From Bdellovibrionales bacterium (lineage in GTDB: Bacteria > Bdellovibrionota > UBA1018 > JADZFF01): a DNA stretch of 33,666 bases. The translations under genes and the position numbers were made by a program. Numbering within the stretch: the stretch's first letter is position 1; each line of letters starts with the position of its first letter. Below are positions 32,133 through 33,666 of the stretch, piece by piece. The notes under the pieces are model-generated. The model searched no databases, was not told the DNA's origin, and saw only the letters and a program-made list of their open reading frames with translations. The stretch lies in the NCBI GenBank assembly GCA_020850015.1, contig JADZFF010000100.1, positions 1-33,666 on the forward strand, read 5' to 3'.

Positions 32133-33666
32133 ATGTCTGACACGCTCATCGCGGTGAAACCGCAGATCGAAAAGAAGGCCCACTTCACGTCCGCCCAGTA
32201 CCGGGACATGTACAACCGCTCCGTGAAGGACCCCTCGGGGTTCTGGGGCGAGGTGGCCGGGCGGCTCGACTGGTACCGCAAGCCCACGAAGATCATGAAC
32301 GCCTCCTTCGACGGGGACGTTTCGATCCGCTGGTACGAGGATGGCGTGTTGAACGCCGCTCATAACTGTCTCGATCGGCACCTCAAGGAGCGCGGCGACC
32401 AGGTGGCGCTGATCTGGGAGGCCGACAATCCCGCCACCCCGTCCCGCAAGATCACCTACCGGGAGCTCCACGAACGCGTGGGCCGCGTGGCGAACACCTT
32501 GAAAAAGCTCGGCGTGAAACGCGGCGACCGCGTGACGATCTACATGCCCATGATCCCCGAGGCCGTGGAGTCCATGCTCGCCTGCGCCCGGATCGGCGCC
32601 GTGCACAGCGTGGTGTTCGGTGGCTTCGCTCCCGACTCCATCGCGGGGCGCATGCAGGACTGCGACTCGCGCTTCATCATCACCACGGACGAGGGGCTCC
32701 GCGGCGGCAAACACGTCCCGCTCAAGAAAAACGTCGACGAGGCGCTCACCCAGTGCCCGGACGTCCAGACCTGTCTTGTATTCAAGTACACGGGCGCGGC
32801 CGTGCCGATGAAACCCGGGCGCGACCTCTGGTTCCACGAAGCCTCCGAGGGCCTACCGGCGGAATGCCCCGCCGAACCCATGAACGCCGAGGATCCGTTC
32901 TTCCTTCTCTACACCTCGGGATCCACGGGCAAGCCCAAGGGTGCGCTGCACAGCACGGGCGGCTACCTCGCCTTCACGGCCTTCACGCATGAAGCCGTGT
33001 TCGACTACCAACCCGGCGAGGTCTACTGGTGCACGGCCGACGTGGGCTGGGTGACCGGGCACTCGTACCTCGTCTACGGACCGCTCGCCAACGGCGCCAC
33101 CACCGTGGTGTTCGAGGGCGTGCCGAACTACCCCGATGCCTCGCGTTTCTGGCAGGTCGTGGACAAGCACCAGGTGAACATCCTTTATACGGCACCCACG
33201 GCCCTTCGCGCGCTCATGGCGGCAGGCGACTCCTTCGTGAAGAAGGCTTCGCGAAAAAGCCTGCGGATCCTGGGGTCGGTGGGCGAGCCCATCAACCCCG
33301 AGGCCTGGCTCTGGTACTACCGCGTGGTGGGCGAGGAGCGCTGCCCGATCGTGGACACCTGGTGGCAGACGGAGACAGGCGGGATCATGATCACCCCGCT
33401 CCCGGGCGCGATCGCGCAGAAGCCGGGCTCAGCCACGCTGCCCTTCTTCGGGATCGAGCCAGCCATCGTGGATGCCGACGGAAAAATCCTGGAAGGCGAG
33501 TGCAAGGGCAATCTCGTGCTCCTGGGCTCCTGGCCCGGGCAGATGCGCACCGTTTACAAGGACCACCCGCGTTTCGTGCAAACCTACTTTTCCACCTACA
33601 AGGGCAAGTACTTCACCGGTGACGGCTGCCGCCGCGATGCGGACGGCTACTACTGGATCACCGGCC
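32133..33666 (+). CDS. acsA: acetyl-CoA synthetase (truncated by window edge)
   Basis: AMP-forming activation of acetate to acetyl-CoA in the cytoplasm. From ATG 32133 (GAGGG ribosome binding site at 32124-32128) the frame is open for 511 codons to the right edge, about 140 short of the usual ~650. Typical segments are the N-terminal [19 protein letters not shown], the [15 protein letters not shown] region, the AMP-binding [11 protein letters not shown] (260-270), [11 protein letters not shown] and the [10 protein letters not shown] adenylate-binding motif. The C-terminal acetylatable lysine lies outside the window. Upstream, TATAAG (32033-32038) could be a -10 element, but no well-spaced -35 is evident. 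It is divergent from the H-box mini-protein. Confidence 0.94.
   Translation, partial: MSDTLIAVKPQIEKKAHFTSAQYRDMYNRSVKDPSGFWGEVAGRLDWYRKPTKIMNASFDGDVSIRWYEDGVLNAAHNCLDRHLKERGDQVALIWEADNPATPSRKITYRELHERVGRVANTLKKLGVKRGDRVTIYMPMIPEAVESMLACARIGAVHSVVFGGFAPDSIAGRMQDCDSRFIITTDEGLRGGKHVPLKKNVDEALTQCPDVQTCLVFKYTGAAVPMKPGRDLWFHEASEGLPAECPAEPMNAEDPFFLLYTSGSTGKPKGALHSTGGYLAFTAFTHEAVFDYQPGEVYWCTADVGWVTGHSYLVYGPLANGATTVVFEGVPNYPDASRFWQVVDKHQVNILYTAPTALRALMAAGDSFVKKASRKSLRILGSVGEPINPEAWLWYYRVVGEERCPIVDTWWQTETGGIMITPLPGAIAQKPGSATLPFFGIEPAIVDADGKILEGECKGNLVLLGSWPGQMRTVYKDHPRFVQTYFSTYKGKYFTGDGCRRDADGYYWITG

Overview
The window is high-GC DNA (well above 60 % by eye), densely coding, from a Gram-negative bacterium. 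Outer-membrane beta-barrel proteins ending in aromatic residues, a lipobox lipoprotein, a TolC-type outer-membrane factor and an RND pump all point to a double membrane. No taxonomic marker (rRNA, tRNA, ribosomal protein) is present. A Bdellovibrionota- or Myxococcota-like (former deltaproteobacterial) source is a guess from gene content. There are no tRNAs, CRISPR arrays, phage genes or transposases, and no gene-free stretch exceeds 300 bases.

Layout. 1-3.1 kb: a KUP potassium transporter, a NudB-like NUDIX hydrolase and an exported SH3-like/beta-barrel protein with overlapping stop/start codons, then a YihY-type membrane protein with a Gly/His-rich tail. 4.3-12.1 kb: a leucine-degradation (liu) cluster. 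The methylcrotonyl-CoA carboxylase beta subunit is on the minus strand. A frameshifted outer-membrane protein gene separates it from a tightly overlapping plus-strand operon: methylglutaconyl-CoA hydratase, carboxylase biotin-carboxylase subunit, separate biotin-carrier subunit, HMG-CoA lyase and a lipoprotein. Together these convert 3-methylcrotonyl-CoA to acetoacetate and acetyl-CoA; isovaleryl-CoA dehydrogenase is not in the window. 12.1-16.1 kb: small unknown genes, a DTW-domain protein, a small outer-membrane protein and two exported proteins of unknown function. 16.2-23.8 kb: a minus-strand group reading outer-membrane factor, RND pump, RadC, M3 oligopeptidase. 23.9-29.5 kb: an exported staphylococcal-nuclease-like protein, a small CxxC protein, a PAP2-type membrane protein, an ankyrin-repeat protein and a 735-residue exported protein that combines a transglutaminase-like triad with a probable C-terminal barrel. 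29.7-31.5 kb: an SDR protein and a PlsC-like acyltransferase with a 4-bp overlap. 31.7-33.7 kb: a tiny protein with a histidine-kinase-like H-box, divergent from an acetyl-CoA synthetase gene that runs off the right edge.

Most notable non-coding signal: two copies (4839-4915 and 31537-31660) of a large palindrome with nearly identical arms, 27 kb apart, with no transposase nearby. A second is a TACCGCA/TGCGGTA motif found both upstream of the carboxylase beta gene and upstream of the liu operon, a candidate shared operator. The best candidates for undescribed biology are the transglutaminase-barrel protein, the palindrome family, the H-box mini-protein beside acsA, and the candidate liu operator. 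None of these is proven by sequence reading alone.
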